Below are positions 43,743 to 52,001 of a stretch of 56,873 nt of DNA, in pieces. Below the pieces are notes generated by a model, which was not told where the DNA came from, made no database searches, and worked only from the letters and a program-made list of their open reading frames with translations. This stretch comes from Arthrobacter sp. SO5 (GTDB taxonomy: Bacteria > Actinomycetota > Actinomycetes > Actinomycetales > Micrococcaceae). The stretch lies in NCBI RefSeq assembly GCF_020532805.1, contig NZ_MQTQ01000068.1, positions 55,411 to 112,283 on the forward strand. Reading direction: 5' to 3'. The first letter of the stretch is position 1; the number at the start of each line of letters is the position of its first letter. The position numbers were made by a program, and so were the translations under genes.

Positions 43743-43743
43743 C

Positions 43744-44955
43744 TTAGACGGCCTCGAGCACGCTGACGTAGTTCGCGATGCCCACCCCGCCCATGTTCTG
43801 CACGGCGGCCCGGCGTGCGTTGCCGAGCTGCATGTCGCCCGCCGTGCCGGTGAGCTGCATTGCCGCGATGACGTGCTGGGATACTCCGGTGGCACCGACC
43901 GGGTGGCCCTTGGCCTTGAGTCCGCCGGAGACGTTGACGGGCAGCTTGCCGTCCTTGAAGACCCAGCCTTCCTCGAGGGCACGGGCACCCTGGCCGGGTT
44001 CGGTCAGTCCCATGGCCTCGTACATCAGCAGTTCGGCGATGGTGAAGCAGTCGTGCACCTCGGCGAAGTCCAGGTCCTCCAGCCCGACGCCGGCCATTCC
44101 CAGCGCGCGCTGCCAGGAGGCGCGGGTCGCGGCGAAGGCGGTGGGGTCGCGGCGCGCGGCGGGGAAGAAATCGTTCGCCTGGCCGAAGCCGGCGAGCCGG
44201 ACCGGGGCCGTGGCCCCTCCCGTGGGGGAGACGCTGAGCACGACGGCGGCGGCGCCGTCGGACACGGGTGAGCAGTCGGTGCGGCGCAGCGGATCGGCCA
44301 CCATGGGGTTCTTGTCCGAGACCGTCTGGCAGAACTCCTCGCCGAGGTCCTTGCGGAGCTGGGCATAGGGGTTGTCCACGCCGTTGCGGTGATTCTTCGC
44401 CGCGATGGTGCCCAGGACATCCGAGAGGTTCCCTGCGCCAGTCTTCCCTGTGCCAGCGCCGTAGCGCTTCTCGTAGTGCTTGGCGACCTCGGCGAACAGG
44501 CCGGTGAACCCGGTGCTGGAGGCTTTGCCGGCCGTGTCGTAGTCGGCGCCGAGCAGGGCCGCGCCCACGACGTCCGCGCCGGCCTGGGTCATCTTTTCTG
44601 CGCCGATCACCAGTACGGTCTTCGCGGTGCCGGCCAGCAGCGACTTGGTGCCCTGCTGGAAGGCCGCGGAACCGGAAGCGCAGGCGTTCTCGACCCGGGT
44701 GGACGGGACGTTGGCGAGCTGGTCCGAGACCTGCAGCGCGAGTGAGGACGGGAAGGCCAGCGGCATCATCCCGGAGTTGAACTGGCCCAGATAGATCTCG
44801 TCGATCTGGCCCGGCTCGATGCCGGCGTTGCCGATCGCCTCGCTGGCAACCTGCACGATCAGGGATTCGAGGGTCTCGTCGGTGAGCTTGCCGAAGCGGC
44901 TGTGGCCCCAGCCGGTGAGCAAGACATCCTTGCCGAACTGTTCTTTCAGGCTCAT
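43744..44955 (-). CDS. Acetyl-CoA acetyltransferase, SCP2/lipid-transfer-type thiolase
   Basis: A 403-residue thiolase-fold enzyme of the SCP-x-like branch. The nucleophile is C92 in [15 protein letters not shown], the second site is [10 protein letters not shown], and the His is in [14 protein letters not shown]; the usual C-terminal CxG of biosynthetic thiolases is replaced by [11 protein letters not shown]. It is coupled to CoA-transferase subunit B (ATGA overlap), so it probably cleaves the acetoacetyl-CoA formed by the transferase into two acetyl-CoA. A branched 3-oxoacyl-CoA is possible. Confidence 0.88.
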   Translation of the reverse strand: MSLKEQFGKDVLLTGWGHSRFGKLTDETLESLIVQVASEAIGNAGIEPGQIDEIYLGQFNSGMMPLAFPSSLALQVSDQLANVPSTRVENACASGSAAFQQGTKSLLAGTAKTVLVIGAEKMTQAGADVVGAALLGADYDTAGKASSTGFTGLFAEVAKHYEKRYGAGTGKTGAGNLSDVLGTIAAKNHRNGVDNPYAQLRKDLGEEFCQTVSDKNPMVADPLRRTDCSPVSDGAAAVVLSVSPTGGATAPVRLAGFGQANDFFPAARRDPTAFAATRASWQRALGMAGVGLEDLDFAEVHDCFTIAELLMYEAMGLTEPGQGARALEEGWVFKDGKLPVNVSGGLKAKGHPVGATGVSQHVIAAMQLTGTAGDMQLGNARRAAVQNMGGVGIANYVSVLEAV

Positions 44956-45632
44956 GCCGTGGCTCCTTCGAGCTCCAGCGCGACGTCGAATTCGGCTTCG
45001 GTTTTTTCGCGGATTTCCTCGACGGTGACGCCCGGCGCAAGGCGGGTCAGCGTCAGCCGCCGTACGCCGCCTGGTTCTTGTTCATGCTTCACCAGGTCAA
45101 ACACCGCGAGGTCGCTGATGATCCGGTCCACGCAGCTCAGGCCGGTGAGCGGCAGGGTGCATTCCGTGACGATTTTGGCGGTGCCGTCCTTGGCGTTGTG
45201 CTCGGTCAGGACCACCACGCGCGGCGTGCCGGCCACGAGGTCCATGGCGCCGCCCATGCCCTTGACCATCTTGCCGGGGATAGTCCAGTTGGCGAGGTCG
45301 CCGGCGCCGGAGACCTGCATGGCGCCGAGGATGGCGACCTTGACGTGCCCGCCGCGGATCATGCCGAAGGAGGTGGCGGAGTCGAAGATGCTGCCGCCGG
45401 GCAGGACCGTGACGGTCTGCTTGCCGGCGTTGATGAGGTCGGCGTCTTCCTCGCCCGCATAGGGGAAGGGGCCCATGCCAAGCAGTCCGTTCTCGCTCTG
45501 CAGGACGACGCGGACGCCCTCGCGCAGGTTGTTGGCGACCAGCGTGGGGATGCCGATGCCGAGGTTGACGTAGTCGCCGTCGCTGAGTTCTTCGGCCGCG
45601 ATGGCAGCCATTTCATTCCGGGTCCAAGCCAT
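44952..45632 (-). CDS. 3-oxoacid CoA-transferase subunit B
   Basis: A 226-residue beta subunit of a class I CoA-transferase. The catalytic Glu is in [14 protein letters not shown], and [19 protein letters not shown] follows. Succinyl-CoA:acetoacetate transferase (ScoB) and 3-oxoadipate transferase (PcaJ) share these motifs. The neighbouring thiolase and the absence of aromatic-pathway genes favour ketone-body use, without proof. It starts 32 nt after subunit A. Confidence 0.88.
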   Translation of the reverse strand: MAWTRNEMAAIAAEELSDGDYVNLGIGIPTLVANNLREGVRVVLQSENGLLGMGPFPYAGEEDADLINAGKQTVTVLPGGSIFDSATSFGMIRGGHVKVAILGAMQVSGAGDLANWTIPGKMVKGMGGAMDLVAGTPRVVVLTEHNAKDGTAKIVTECTLPLTGLSCVDRIISDLAVFDLVKHEQEPGGVRRLTLTRLAPGVTVEEIREKTEAEFDVALELEGATA

Positions 45633-45664
45633 GATGATTCTCCTCAGAAGTCTTTAGGTGCAGT

Positions 45665-46402
45665 TCAGGCGGAGACGACGGCGGCAGTGGCGCCGACCGT
45701 GTCCGGCCGGGGGCGTACAGTCCGCTGTTCGATGTCCTTGACCCGGCTGCTGGCCTGCACGAGGCGCTGGACAAAGACGCCGGGGGTGGTGATGTGGTTG
45801 GGGTCGAGGGCGCCGGGTGCGACGATCACCTCGGCCTCCGCCACGGTCACGAGGCCGGCAGTAGCCACGACGGGGTTAAAGTTCTGCGCCGTGTAGCGGT
45901 AGATCAGGTTGCCGTCGGTGTCCGCGGTGTGGGCGTGGACCAGGGCGACGTCGGCCTTGATGGCCCGTTCCTGGACGAATGTCTCGCCGTCGAACTCCGC
46001 GAGCGGCTTGCCTTCGGCGACGAGGGTGCCGACACCGGTCTTGGTATAGAAGGCCGGGATGCCGGCGCCGCCCGCGCGGAGGCGCTCGGCAAGCGTGCCC
46101 TGCGGGGTGAACTCCACCTCCAGCTTGCCGGCAAGATACTGCTCGGCGAAGAGTTTGTTCTCGCCCACATAGGAGGCGATGACCTTGCGGACCTGGCCGG
46201 CTTCAATCAGTACGCCGAGACCTTTGCCGTCCACGCCCATGTTGTTGGACACCACCGTGAGGTCCTTGACGCCCGAATCGCGCACGGCCTCGATCAGGTC
46301 AGCCGGGATGCCGCTCAGGCCAAAGCCGCCTACGGCGAGCGTCATGCCGTCCCGCAATACGTCCTGCAGCGCCGCGGCCGCTCCGGATTTCAGCTTTGAC
46401 AT
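45665..46402 (-). CDS. 3-oxoacid CoA-transferase subunit A
   Basis: A 245-residue alpha subunit of a class I CoA-transferase. Typical segments are AVGGFGLSGIPADLIEAV, LTVVSNNMGVDGKGLGVL and EFTPQGTLAERLRAGGAGIP, ending the CoA-binding half; FNPVVATAGLVTVAEAEVIV lies near the end. The ATG has GAGGAG in front. It is the first gene of the three-gene unit, divergent from the IclR regulator, with a TCCAC-N3-GTGGA palindrome 30 nt upstream. Confidence 0.9.
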   Translation of the reverse strand: MSKLKSGAAAALQDVLRDGMTLAVGGFGLSGIPADLIEAVRDSGVKDLTVVSNNMGVDGKGLGVLIEAGQVRKVIASYVGENKLFAEQYLAGKLEVEFTPQGTLAERLRAGGAGIPAFYTKTGVGTLVAEGKPLAEFDGETFVQERAIKADVALVHAHTADTDGNLIYRYTAQNFNPVVATAGLVTVAEAEVIVAPGALDPNHITTPGVFVQRLVQASSRVKDIEQRTVRPRPDTVGATAAVVSA

Positions 46403-46431
46403 CGCATCTCCTCATTGAGCCGTTGACGCAA

Positions 46432-46444
46432 TCCACTTTGTGGA
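46432..46444. promoter_or_regulatory. IclR-type operator palindrome, CoA-transferase side
   Basis: TCCACTTTGTGGA is a perfect 5-3-5 palindrome 30 nt upstream of CoA-transferase A. The same TCCAC-N3-GTGGA design recurs at 46552-46564 before the IclR gene. Confidence 0.7.
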
Positions 46445-46493
46445 CTGCTCCTCTGATGTTGGAGCCTACGGTGCCAAAAAGTAGCCTGTCAAC

Positions 46494-46510
46494 GGATACT
46501 TTTTGTATCC
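46494..46510. promoter_or_regulatory. Central palindrome in the IclR/CoA-transferase gap
   Basis: GGATAC and GTATCC form a perfect 6-bp inverted repeat around five T residues, midway between the two TCCAC-N3-GTGGA sites. It could be a second regulator's site or part of overlapping promoters. Confidence 0.5.
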
Positions 46511-46521
46511 AGAGTGCCGTT

Positions 46522-46564
46522 TTTACAGTGTGGACGCTAAGCTGGAGTCCGTCCACAATGTGGA
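46522..46564. promoter_or_regulatory. IclR-type operator palindromes, iclR side
   Basis: TCCACAATGTGGA (46552-46564) is a perfect palindrome 37 nt before the IclR start. A degenerate copy, TTTACAGTGTGGA (46522-46534), matches it in 10 of 13 positions and lies 30 bp upstream, close to three helical turns. Confidence 0.65.
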
Positions 46565-46601
46565 TACATTGGGCAGGTTTTTCGAATTTTGAGGATAAAA
46601 G

Positions 46602-47375
46602 ATGAGTTCACCGCCGGTCCGCGGCGCCCAGGTCGTCAGCCGAGTCGCCTCCTTGCTGCGCATTGTCGGGCGGAAACCGGGGGGGTCCGCCCTGATGGAG
46701 CTGGTCCGCGAATCAGGGCTGACCCGCCCCACAGTGCACCGGCTGCTCAGCTCGCTTGCCGCGGAGGGGCTCCTGGACCAGGTACCGGGCGGCAACTGGG
46801 TGCTGGGCCCGGAGATTCTGCTGCTGGGATCGGTGGCCTCGGCGCGCTTCCCGCTCGAGGACATCGCCAGGCCCAGTCTCCGCCGGCTCGCCGAGGAAAC
46901 CGGCGAAAGCGCGTTCTTCTCGATCCGCCGCGGTGCCGAGACGGTGTGCCTGCTGCGCGAGGAGGGCAGCTTCCCGGTGCGGTCCTTCGTGCTGCACGAG
47001 GGCGTCCGCTTTCCGCTGGGCGTCGCGTCCGCCGGGACCGCGATCATGGCGTTCCTGCCGGCGGACGAGCAGGAGGCGCTGCTGGCGGAATGGGCCACCC
47101 ATGCGGGCGAATTCGCAGGAGCCCACACCGAGGCCCTGGTCCGCGCCAACTTACTGGCAACCCGGCAGGCAGGCTACTCCGTGAACCCGGGGCTGGTCCT
47201 GGAAGGCAGCTGGGGGATGGGAGCAGCCGTCTTCGACCAGCGCGGCCGCCCGGCCTGGGCATTGTCGCTGACCGGCATCGAGCCGCGCTTCCGGGAAGAC
47301 CGCAGGGATCAACTTGGACGGGTGCTGATGGAGGAGGCGCACCGGATCTCCACCCTCCTGGGGGGCGTCCGGTAG
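46602..47375 (+). CDS. IclR family transcriptional regulator
   Basis: A 257-residue IclR-type regulator. The winged HTH fills about residues 8-65 (VSRVASLLRIVGRKPGG, GLTRPTVHRLLSSLAAEG), and the effector-binding domain (about 80-255) contains LRRLAEETGESAFFSIRRG and VRFPLGVASAGTAIMAFLP. GAGGATAAAAG gives the ribosome site. It is divergent from the CoA-transferase/thiolase unit, with TCCAC-N3-GTGGA palindromes beside both starts, so it very likely controls that unit and itself. The ligand may be an oxoacid or CoA ester. Confidence 0.92.
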   Translation: MSSPPVRGAQVVSRVASLLRIVGRKPGGSALMELVRESGLTRPTVHRLLSSLAAEGLLDQVPGGNWVLGPEILLLGSVASARFPLEDIARPSLRRLAEETGESAFFSIRRGAETVCLLREEGSFPVRSFVLHEGVRFPLGVASAGTAIMAFLPADEQEALLAEWATHAGEFAGAHTEALVRANLLATRQAGYSVNPGLVLEGSWGMGAAVFDQRGRPAWALSLTGIEPRFREDRRDQLGRVLMEEAHRISTLLGGVR

Positions 47376-47379
47376 GCGT

Positions 47380-47417
47380 TCCGGCCGGGTCAGCCCAGCC
47401 CAGCCGGCCCGGCCGGA
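47380..47417. terminator. Convergent hairpin between iclR and nadE
   Basis: TCCGGCCGGG (47380-47389) pairs perfectly with CCCGGCCGGA (47408-47417) around an 18-nt loop, between two convergent genes. No T-tract is present. Confidence 0.6.
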
Positions 47418-47436
47418 CCTGCGCTGGCTGAGTCTC

Positions 47437-48258
47437 TTACTTCCACCAGGTGTCGAAGATGGTGACCGGGACGGTGCGCTTGTGCCGGGTCCGAAGGTAT
47501 TTCTGTTCGATCAGCTCGGCTGCGGCTTCGGGGATATCGCGGCCCTCGAGGTAGTCGTCGATCGTGTTGTAGCTGAGGCCCAGTTCGTCCTCGTCGGTAC
47601 GGCCGGGCTGGCCGTCTAGGAGGTCGGCTGTGGGGACCTTTTCCCAGATCCGGGCCGGGGCGCCCAGTTCGGCGAGCACGGCGCGGTTCTGGCGCTTGTT
47701 CAGTCCGAACAGCGGCAGGATGTCAGCGCCGCCGTCGCCGAACTTGGTAAAGAAGCCGGTGACTGATTCCGCGCCGTGGTCAGTGCCGATGACCAGATAG
47801 TTGTGCTCGCCGGCGAGGGCGTACTGCGCGATCATGCGGGTGCGGGCCTTGGTGTTGCCCTTGTGGAAGTCGGAGATTCCGTTGCCCACGGTCTTCTCGA
47901 ATTCGTCCTCGAAGCCATCCACTGCGGCGGAGATGTTGAATGTCCACTCGGTCTTGGCCTGGATGAAGTCCAGGGCAGCCTGGGCGTCGTCCTCGTCGTG
48001 CTGTACTCCATAGGGCAGGCGGACGGCGACGAAGTTGGCGTCCACCCCTTCAGCTGCCAGCTCGTCGACAGCAAGCTGGGCCAGCCGGCCGGCGAGGGAG
48101 GAGTCCAGCCCGCCGGAGATTCCAAGGACAAATCCCTTGGTGTGGGTTGCCTTCAGGTAGTCCTTGAGGAACGTGACGCGTTTGCGCACCTCCCCGGCGG
48201 CGTCTATCCGGGGCTGCACGCCCATTTCTTCGATGATCTTCGCCTGAAGTTCGCGCAT
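47437..48258 (-). CDS. nadE: NH3-dependent NAD+ synthetase
   Basis: A 273-residue single-domain NAD synthetase that amidates deamido-NAD with ammonia in the last step of NAD formation. The ATP pyrophosphatase loop is [34 protein letters not shown] and [11 protein letters not shown] are typical of the E. coli-like form without a glutaminase domain. ATG 48258 is chosen over a TTG nine codons upstream, since it matches the usual N-terminus. A TAGGCT hexamer ends 7 nt before it, suggesting a leaderless message. Confidence 0.95.
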   Translation of the reverse strand: MRELQAKIIEEMGVQPRIDAAGEVRKRVTFLKDYLKATHTKGFVLGISGGLDSSLAGRLAQLAVDELAAEGVDANFVAVRLPYGVQHDEDDAQAALDFIQAKTEWTFNISAAVDGFEDEFEKTVGNGISDFHKGNTKARTRMIAQYALAGEHNYLVIGTDHGAESVTGFFTKFGDGGADILPLFGLNKRQNRAVLAELGAPARIWEKVPTADLLDGQPGRTDEDELGLSYNTIDDYLEGRDIPEAAAELIEQKYLRTRHKRTVPVTIFDTWWK

Positions 48259-48265
48259 GTCATTA

Positions 48266-48271
48266 AGCCTA
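48266..48271 (-). promoter_or_regulatory. -10-like box of a probable leaderless nadE transcript
   Basis: On the minus strand TAGGCT ends 7 nt before the nadE ATG. This supports ATG 48258 as start, because the alternative TTG would lie upstream of the promoter. Confidence 0.45.
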
Positions 48272-48356
48272 GTCAGTGGTGTCAACCTTGCTCAACCGTT
48301 GAACCGGGACCATCGCCGCCGCGGCGCTTCCTGACGACCGCTGCGCACATCGCCGC

Positions 48357-48380
48357 GCGCTACGCGGATTCCCGTAGCGC
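48357..48380. repeat. Inverted repeat 1 in the nadE-monooxygenase gap
   Basis: GCGCTACG and CGTAGCGC form a perfect 8-bp stem with an 8-nt loop. On the plus strand AAGGTTTTT follows directly, so the shape is terminator-like, although neither flanking gene ends here. Confidence 0.7.
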
Positions 48381-48381
48381 A

Positions 48382-48425
48382 AGGTTTTTCGCGCCGCGCC
48401 AGCCCGAAACAGCCGCGAAAAACCT
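48382..48425. repeat. Inverted repeat 2 in the nadE-monooxygenase gap
   Basis: AGGTTTTTCGCG (48382-48393) and CGCGAAAAACCT (48414-48425) form a perfect 12-bp inverted repeat with a 20-nt spacer. It starts two bases after the preceding hairpin, between two divergently transcribed genes. Confidence 0.75.
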
Positions 48426-48450
48426 CTCCCACGGCGACCCTTAGCAGGCG

Positions 48451-48456
48451 TACCGT
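48451..48456 (+). promoter_or_regulatory. -10-like box of a probable leaderless monooxygenase transcript
   Basis: TACCGT ends 6 nt before ATG 48463; the GGGGCC between is too close to the start codon for a normal ribosome site. Confidence 0.4.
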
Positions 48457-48462
48457 GGGGCC

Positions 48463-49713
48463 ATGGAGACGACAGGGTGTGTGGTGGTGGGCGGCGGCCC
48501 GGCCGGCATGATGCTGGGGCTGCTGTTGGCGCGGGCCGGGGTGCGGGTGACGGTGCTGGAGAAGCACGCGGATTTCTTCCGGGACTTCCGTGGCGACACC
48601 GTCCACGCCTCCACGATCCGGCTGATCGACGAGCTGGGCCTTGGCGAGGAATTCCGCCGGCTTCCGCAAAGCCGGCTGACCAACGTCGCCTTCCCGGTGC
48701 CCGGCGGCCCGCCCGTGACCATGGGCAACTTCGATGCGCTGCCCGCCCCCTACAACTACGTGGCCATGATGCCCCAATGGGACTTCCTGAACTTCCTGGC
48801 TGCCGCCGCCGCCCAGGAACCCTCCTTTGAGCTGCGCATGAACCACACTGCCAAGGCCCTCGTCCGCAACGGCGGACGTGTCACCGGCGTGCACTACGTG
48901 AACGCGGACGGCGCCGGGGGCGAACTCCGCGCGGACGTGGTGATTGCCACCGACGGGCGCCATTCCACCCTGCGCCGCGAGGCAGGCCTGGCCCCCAAGG
49001 AGTACCCGGTGCCGTTCGACACCTGGTGGTTCCGGCTGCCGCGCCATGCCTCCGAGCAGGGAGCGGTGGCCGGCATCGTGCCGGCGTTCGGCCGCGGCGA
49101 GGCCCTCCTGGCCCTGTACCGCAACGACTACTTCCAGATGGCCTACCTCGCGCCGAAAGCCGCGGGCGCGCGGATCCGGGCCGAGGGAGTCGAGGGATTC
49201 CGACGCCGGATAGCGGCCCTCCGCCCGGATCTCGCGGACCGGGTGGACGCCATCGTCTCGCTGGAGGATCTTCACTGGCTGGACGTCCGGCTGGACCGGC
49301 TGCGCGAATGGCACATCAACGGGCTGCTTTGCATCGGGGACGCCGCGCACGCGATGTCCCCGGCCGGCGGGGTCGGAATCAACCTCGCCATCCAGGACGC
49401 CGTCGCCGCCGCTGCTGGGCTGGCCCCGGCGCTGCTCCGGGGCCGGGTGCCCCGCGCCGATTTGGCGAAAGTGCAACGACGGCGGCGGCTGCCCACCGTC
49501 GTCGTACAGACCGCCCAGCGGATGATGCACAAGGTGCTGTTCGAACCGATCATGACGGGAAAACGGTCCGGGGCCCCGGCGGCCCTGTTGTTCCTGGCGG
49601 GGCATATCCCGGCAGTCGGACGCGTGCTGCCGCGGTTCATCGCCTTCGGTCCACGGCCGGAACACGCGCCGGCGTTTGCACGGCGCGCCCCCCAGCATTC
49701 AGGGCCGGGCTGA
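48463..49713 (+). CDS. FAD-dependent aromatic-type monooxygenase
   Basis: A 416-residue group A flavoprotein monooxygenase (PHBH fold). The FAD dinucleotide motif is VVGGGPAGMMLGLLLARAG, the middle DG motif is VVIATDGRHSTLRREAGL, and the second FAD motif is LCIGDAAHAMSPAGGVGINL. Such enzymes hydroxylate phenolic or related substrates with NAD(P)H. No ring-cleavage genes are nearby, so the substrate is open. The C-terminus has an extra basic, Pro-rich tail. It is divergent from nadE across two hairpins. Confidence 0.88.
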   Translation: METTGCVVVGGGPAGMMLGLLLARAGVRVTVLEKHADFFRDFRGDTVHASTIRLIDELGLGEEFRRLPQSRLTNVAFPVPGGPPVTMGNFDALPAPYNYVAMMPQWDFLNFLAAAAAQEPSFELRMNHTAKALVRNGGRVTGVHYVNADGAGGELRADVVIATDGRHSTLRREAGLAPKEYPVPFDTWWFRLPRHASEQGAVAGIVPAFGRGEALLALYRNDYFQMAYLAPKAAGARIRAEGVEGFRRRIAALRPDLADRVDAIVSLEDLHWLDVRLDRLREWHINGLLCIGDAAHAMSPAGGVGINLAIQDAVAAAAGLAPALLRGRVPRADLAKVQRRRRLPTVVVQTAQRMMHKVLFEPIMTGKRSGAPAALLFLAGHIPAVGRVLPRFIAFGPRPEHAPAFARRAPQHSGPG

Positions 49714-49784
49714 GGGTGACGCCGACGAGGTCCCGGAGCTGGGCCCCGGACGGGCTGGCTGGGAATAAGGCACCGGCCAGCCAC

Positions 49785-49790
49785 TAAACT
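49785..49790 (+). promoter_or_regulatory. -10-like box of a probable leaderless pyrE transcript
   Basis: TAAACT ends 7 nt before the pyrE ATG, and GGGTCCC between them is not a ribosome site. A 7-bp inverted repeat (GGCTGGC 49753-49759, GCCAGCC 49776-49782) lies just upstream and may be an operator. Confidence 0.5.
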
Positions 49791-49797
49791 GGGTCCC

Positions 49798-50382
49798 ATG
49801 ACTGCCATCAGTGACCCCGCGGCCGACGCTGCCGCCGCCCGTGCCCGCCTGCTGGAACTGATCAAGGAACTGGCCGTCGTGCGCGGCAAGGTCATTCTCT
49901 CCAGCGGTGCCGAAGCCGACTACTACATCGACCTGCGCCGGATCACGCTGCACCATGAGGCCTCAAAGCTGGTCGGACAGGTCATGCTCTCGTTGCTGGC
50001 CGATGCCGGCATCGACTTTGAGTGCGCGGGCGGGCTCACCATGGGTGCCGACCCGGTGGGTACCGCCGTGATGCATGCCGCCGTCGAGGCCGGACGCCCC
50101 GTGGATGCTTTCGTGGTCCGTAAGGCCCAGAAGTCCTACGGCATGGGCCGCCAGGTGGAGGGCCCCTCGGTCGTGGGCCGCCGCGTGCTCGTCCTTGAGG
50201 ACACCTCCACCACCGGCGGCTCCGCGCTGGCCGCCGTCGAGGGTGTCCGCAAAGCAGGCGGCAACGTTGTCGCCGTCGCCGTGATCGTGGACCGTGACAC
50301 CGGCGCCAAGGAAAAAATCGAGGCCGAGGCCGGCGTTCCCTATCTCTTCGCCTTCGGAAAAGGCGAGCTCGGGCTCAGCTAG
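49798..50382 (+). CDS. pyrE: Orotate phosphoribosyltransferase
   Basis: A 194-residue type I phosphoribosyltransferase that joins orotate to PRPP in UMP synthesis. The PRPP loop is VLVLEDTSTTGGSALAAV. The flexible loop contains VVRKAQKSYGMGRQVEGP, and GKVILSSGAEADYYIDLRR is the N-terminal substrate segment of actinobacterial enzymes. Length is normal. It is followed, after 92 nt, by the GAF-ANTAR gene in the same direction; the rest of the pyr pathway is not in the window. Confidence 0.95.
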   Translation: MTAISDPAADAAAARARLLELIKELAVVRGKVILSSGAEADYYIDLRRITLHHEASKLVGQVMLSLLADAGIDFECAGGLTMGADPVGTAVMHAAVEAGRPVDAFVVRKAQKSYGMGRQVEGPSVVGRRVLVLEDTSTTGGSALAAVEGVRKAGGNVVAVAVIVDRDTGAKEKIEAEAGVPYLFAFGKGELGLS

Positions 50383-50474
50383 GCCATTCGTCCTGCAGCG
50401 GAAGTGTGTGGACCGTGGGTTGGCCGTGTTTTATCATGTTCAGATATCCACCAGACCCCCGGAGACCATCCGCC

Positions 50475-51248
50475 ATGCTCCTTCCCGAAGAATTCCTCGG
50501 AAGTAAACCCCTCAGCACCGTCGACCAGATCCAGAACCTCATCCTGGACAGCGCCGATTTTGAGGAATTCCTCAATGAGCTCGCGCGTTTCTCCGCGCAT
50601 CAGGTGGCCGGTGCCGGCGACGACGCCCTGTGCGGCATCACGCTGCTGCGGGACCGCAAGGCCGCCACGATCGGCTGGAGCAGCGACTCCGCCCGCGAAG
50701 TGGACGAAATCCAGTACTCCTTGTCCCAGGGCCCCTGCCTGACCGCAGCCAAGGAGGAACGCGAAGTGTACGTCCCGGACCTCTTTGACGAGGACCGCTG
50801 GGGCCCCGACTATGCCAACGCCGTTGCTTCGCACGGGCTGCGTTCGGTGCTGTCCGTGCCGTTCCACCTTCAGGGCGACGCGCAGGCCGCCCTAAACCTG
50901 TACTCGGATGTGCCGCACAAGTTCGACGGCGACGTGGCCGCCCGCGCCCGCGGCTACACCCGGCAAATCTCGCAGGCGCTGCGGCTCGCCGTCCGCTTCT
51001 CCCTGCACACGGACAGCGCCACGAACCTGCGCGCGACGCTCGAATCACGCACAGTGATCGACATGGCGATCGGGATCGTCATGGCCCAGAACCGCTGCAA
51101 CCAGGAATCGGCCGTCAGGATCCTTACGGACGCATCCAGCAACGGCAACGTGAAACTGCGCGACATCGCCGCCTCGCTGGTCCAGTCGGTGGGCGGCGCG
51201 GCCACGCGGACGCATTTCCAGGAACCCGGGCACAAAGAAGCGGTCTGA
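50475..51248 (+). CDS. GAF and ANTAR domain RNA-binding regulator
   Basis: A 257-residue protein with an N-terminal GAF sensor (about residues 15-160; SQGPCLTAAKEEREVYVPDL is a typical segment) and a C-terminal ANTAR domain (about 180-240; LESRTVIDMAIGIVMAQNRC). ANTAR proteins act as antiterminators on paired RNA hairpins. ATG 50475 has GGAGA nine bases upstream and gives a proper N-terminus; in-frame ATGs further upstream are less likely. The STAS-like gene follows after 107 nt. The GAF ligand and RNA targets are unknown. Confidence 0.9.
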   Translation: MLLPEEFLGSKPLSTVDQIQNLILDSADFEEFLNELARFSAHQVAGAGDDALCGITLLRDRKAATIGWSSDSAREVDEIQYSLSQGPCLTAAKEEREVYVPDLFDEDRWGPDYANAVASHGLRSVLSVPFHLQGDAQAALNLYSDVPHKFDGDVAARARGYTRQISQALRLAVRFSLHTDSATNLRATLESRTVIDMAIGIVMAQNRCNQESAVRILTDASSNGNVKLRDIAASLVQSVGGAATRTHFQEPGHKEAV

Positions 51249-51355
51249 ACCGGCTGCTGATCCGGGGGCGGCATATGACTTGTGCCTCTCGGATGTTGCC
51301 GTTACGCTGGGTGAGGTTGAGCCGTCGGCCATAGACACCCTTTTTTGGAGTACCT

Positions 51356-51907
51356 ATGGACCAGTCACTGCAAGCCCACGTCAAACTCGACATCGACGCA
51401 GATGTTGTCAGGATCGACGTCCGGGGGAGCCTCACGCAGGCCTCCCGAACCTCCCTGATGCGGCTCATCCAGCGCGTCCGCCGGATGGGCATCACTTCCC
51501 ACATCACTGTTGACCTCGGCCGCGCGGCTTTCGTTGAATCTTTGGCCCTGGCCGGACTGCGCAACGACCTCAATATGATCGACGGCGGTGCGGCGCAGGC
51601 CGAGGTCGCCGGTGGCCTGCCGGCCGGAAGCGGTGTCTCCCTTGAGCTGAACCCGCACAGCTTCCACCCTGCCGCCGTGCTGCAGAACCTGGACGTCTCG
51701 GGCGACTTCACGGCGTCCATCGATTCCAGCAAAACCCGTCCCCTGAGCCGCTTCTCCGACGACGAACTGCTGGCCGCGAGTGACTCAGCGTTCGGCCTGC
51801 TGGACAACCCCGCGGTTATGGCACGCTCGGAACTCCTGGCCAGCTATGACGAAATCGGCCTCGAAATCAGCCGCCGCTCAGAGGGACCGCAGCCGGAACG
51901 CGCTTAG
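51356..51907 (+). CDS. STAS-like protein
   Basis: A 183-residue soluble protein. The first 100 residues have the beta-alpha pattern of STAS domains (VKLDIDADVVRIDVRGSLT, then HITVDLGRAAFVESLALAGL). The Ser/Thr usually phosphorylated in SpoIIAA-type antagonists falls at VESLALAG, so a Ser is available. The C-terminal 60 residues form a separate helical segment (RFSDDELLAASDSAFGLLD). GGAG lies 7 nt before the ATG. It may work with the upstream GAF-ANTAR sensor in a partner-switching arrangement; this is inference from neighbourhood. Confidence 0.65.
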   Translation: MDQSLQAHVKLDIDADVVRIDVRGSLTQASRTSLMRLIQRVRRMGITSHITVDLGRAAFVESLALAGLRNDLNMIDGGAAQAEVAGGLPAGSGVSLELNPHSFHPAAVLQNLDVSGDFTASIDSSKTRPLSRFSDDELLAASDSAFGLLDNPAVMARSELLASYDEIGLEISRRSEGPQPERA

Positions 51908-52001
51908 GAAAGGTGGGCCGCCGCGTTCGTACACGGGACTGTGGCTGAGCTGTTATCCGGCGTCGTTCTGTTCCGCGTTCCGCGGTGACTACGGTAGAGG
52001 A

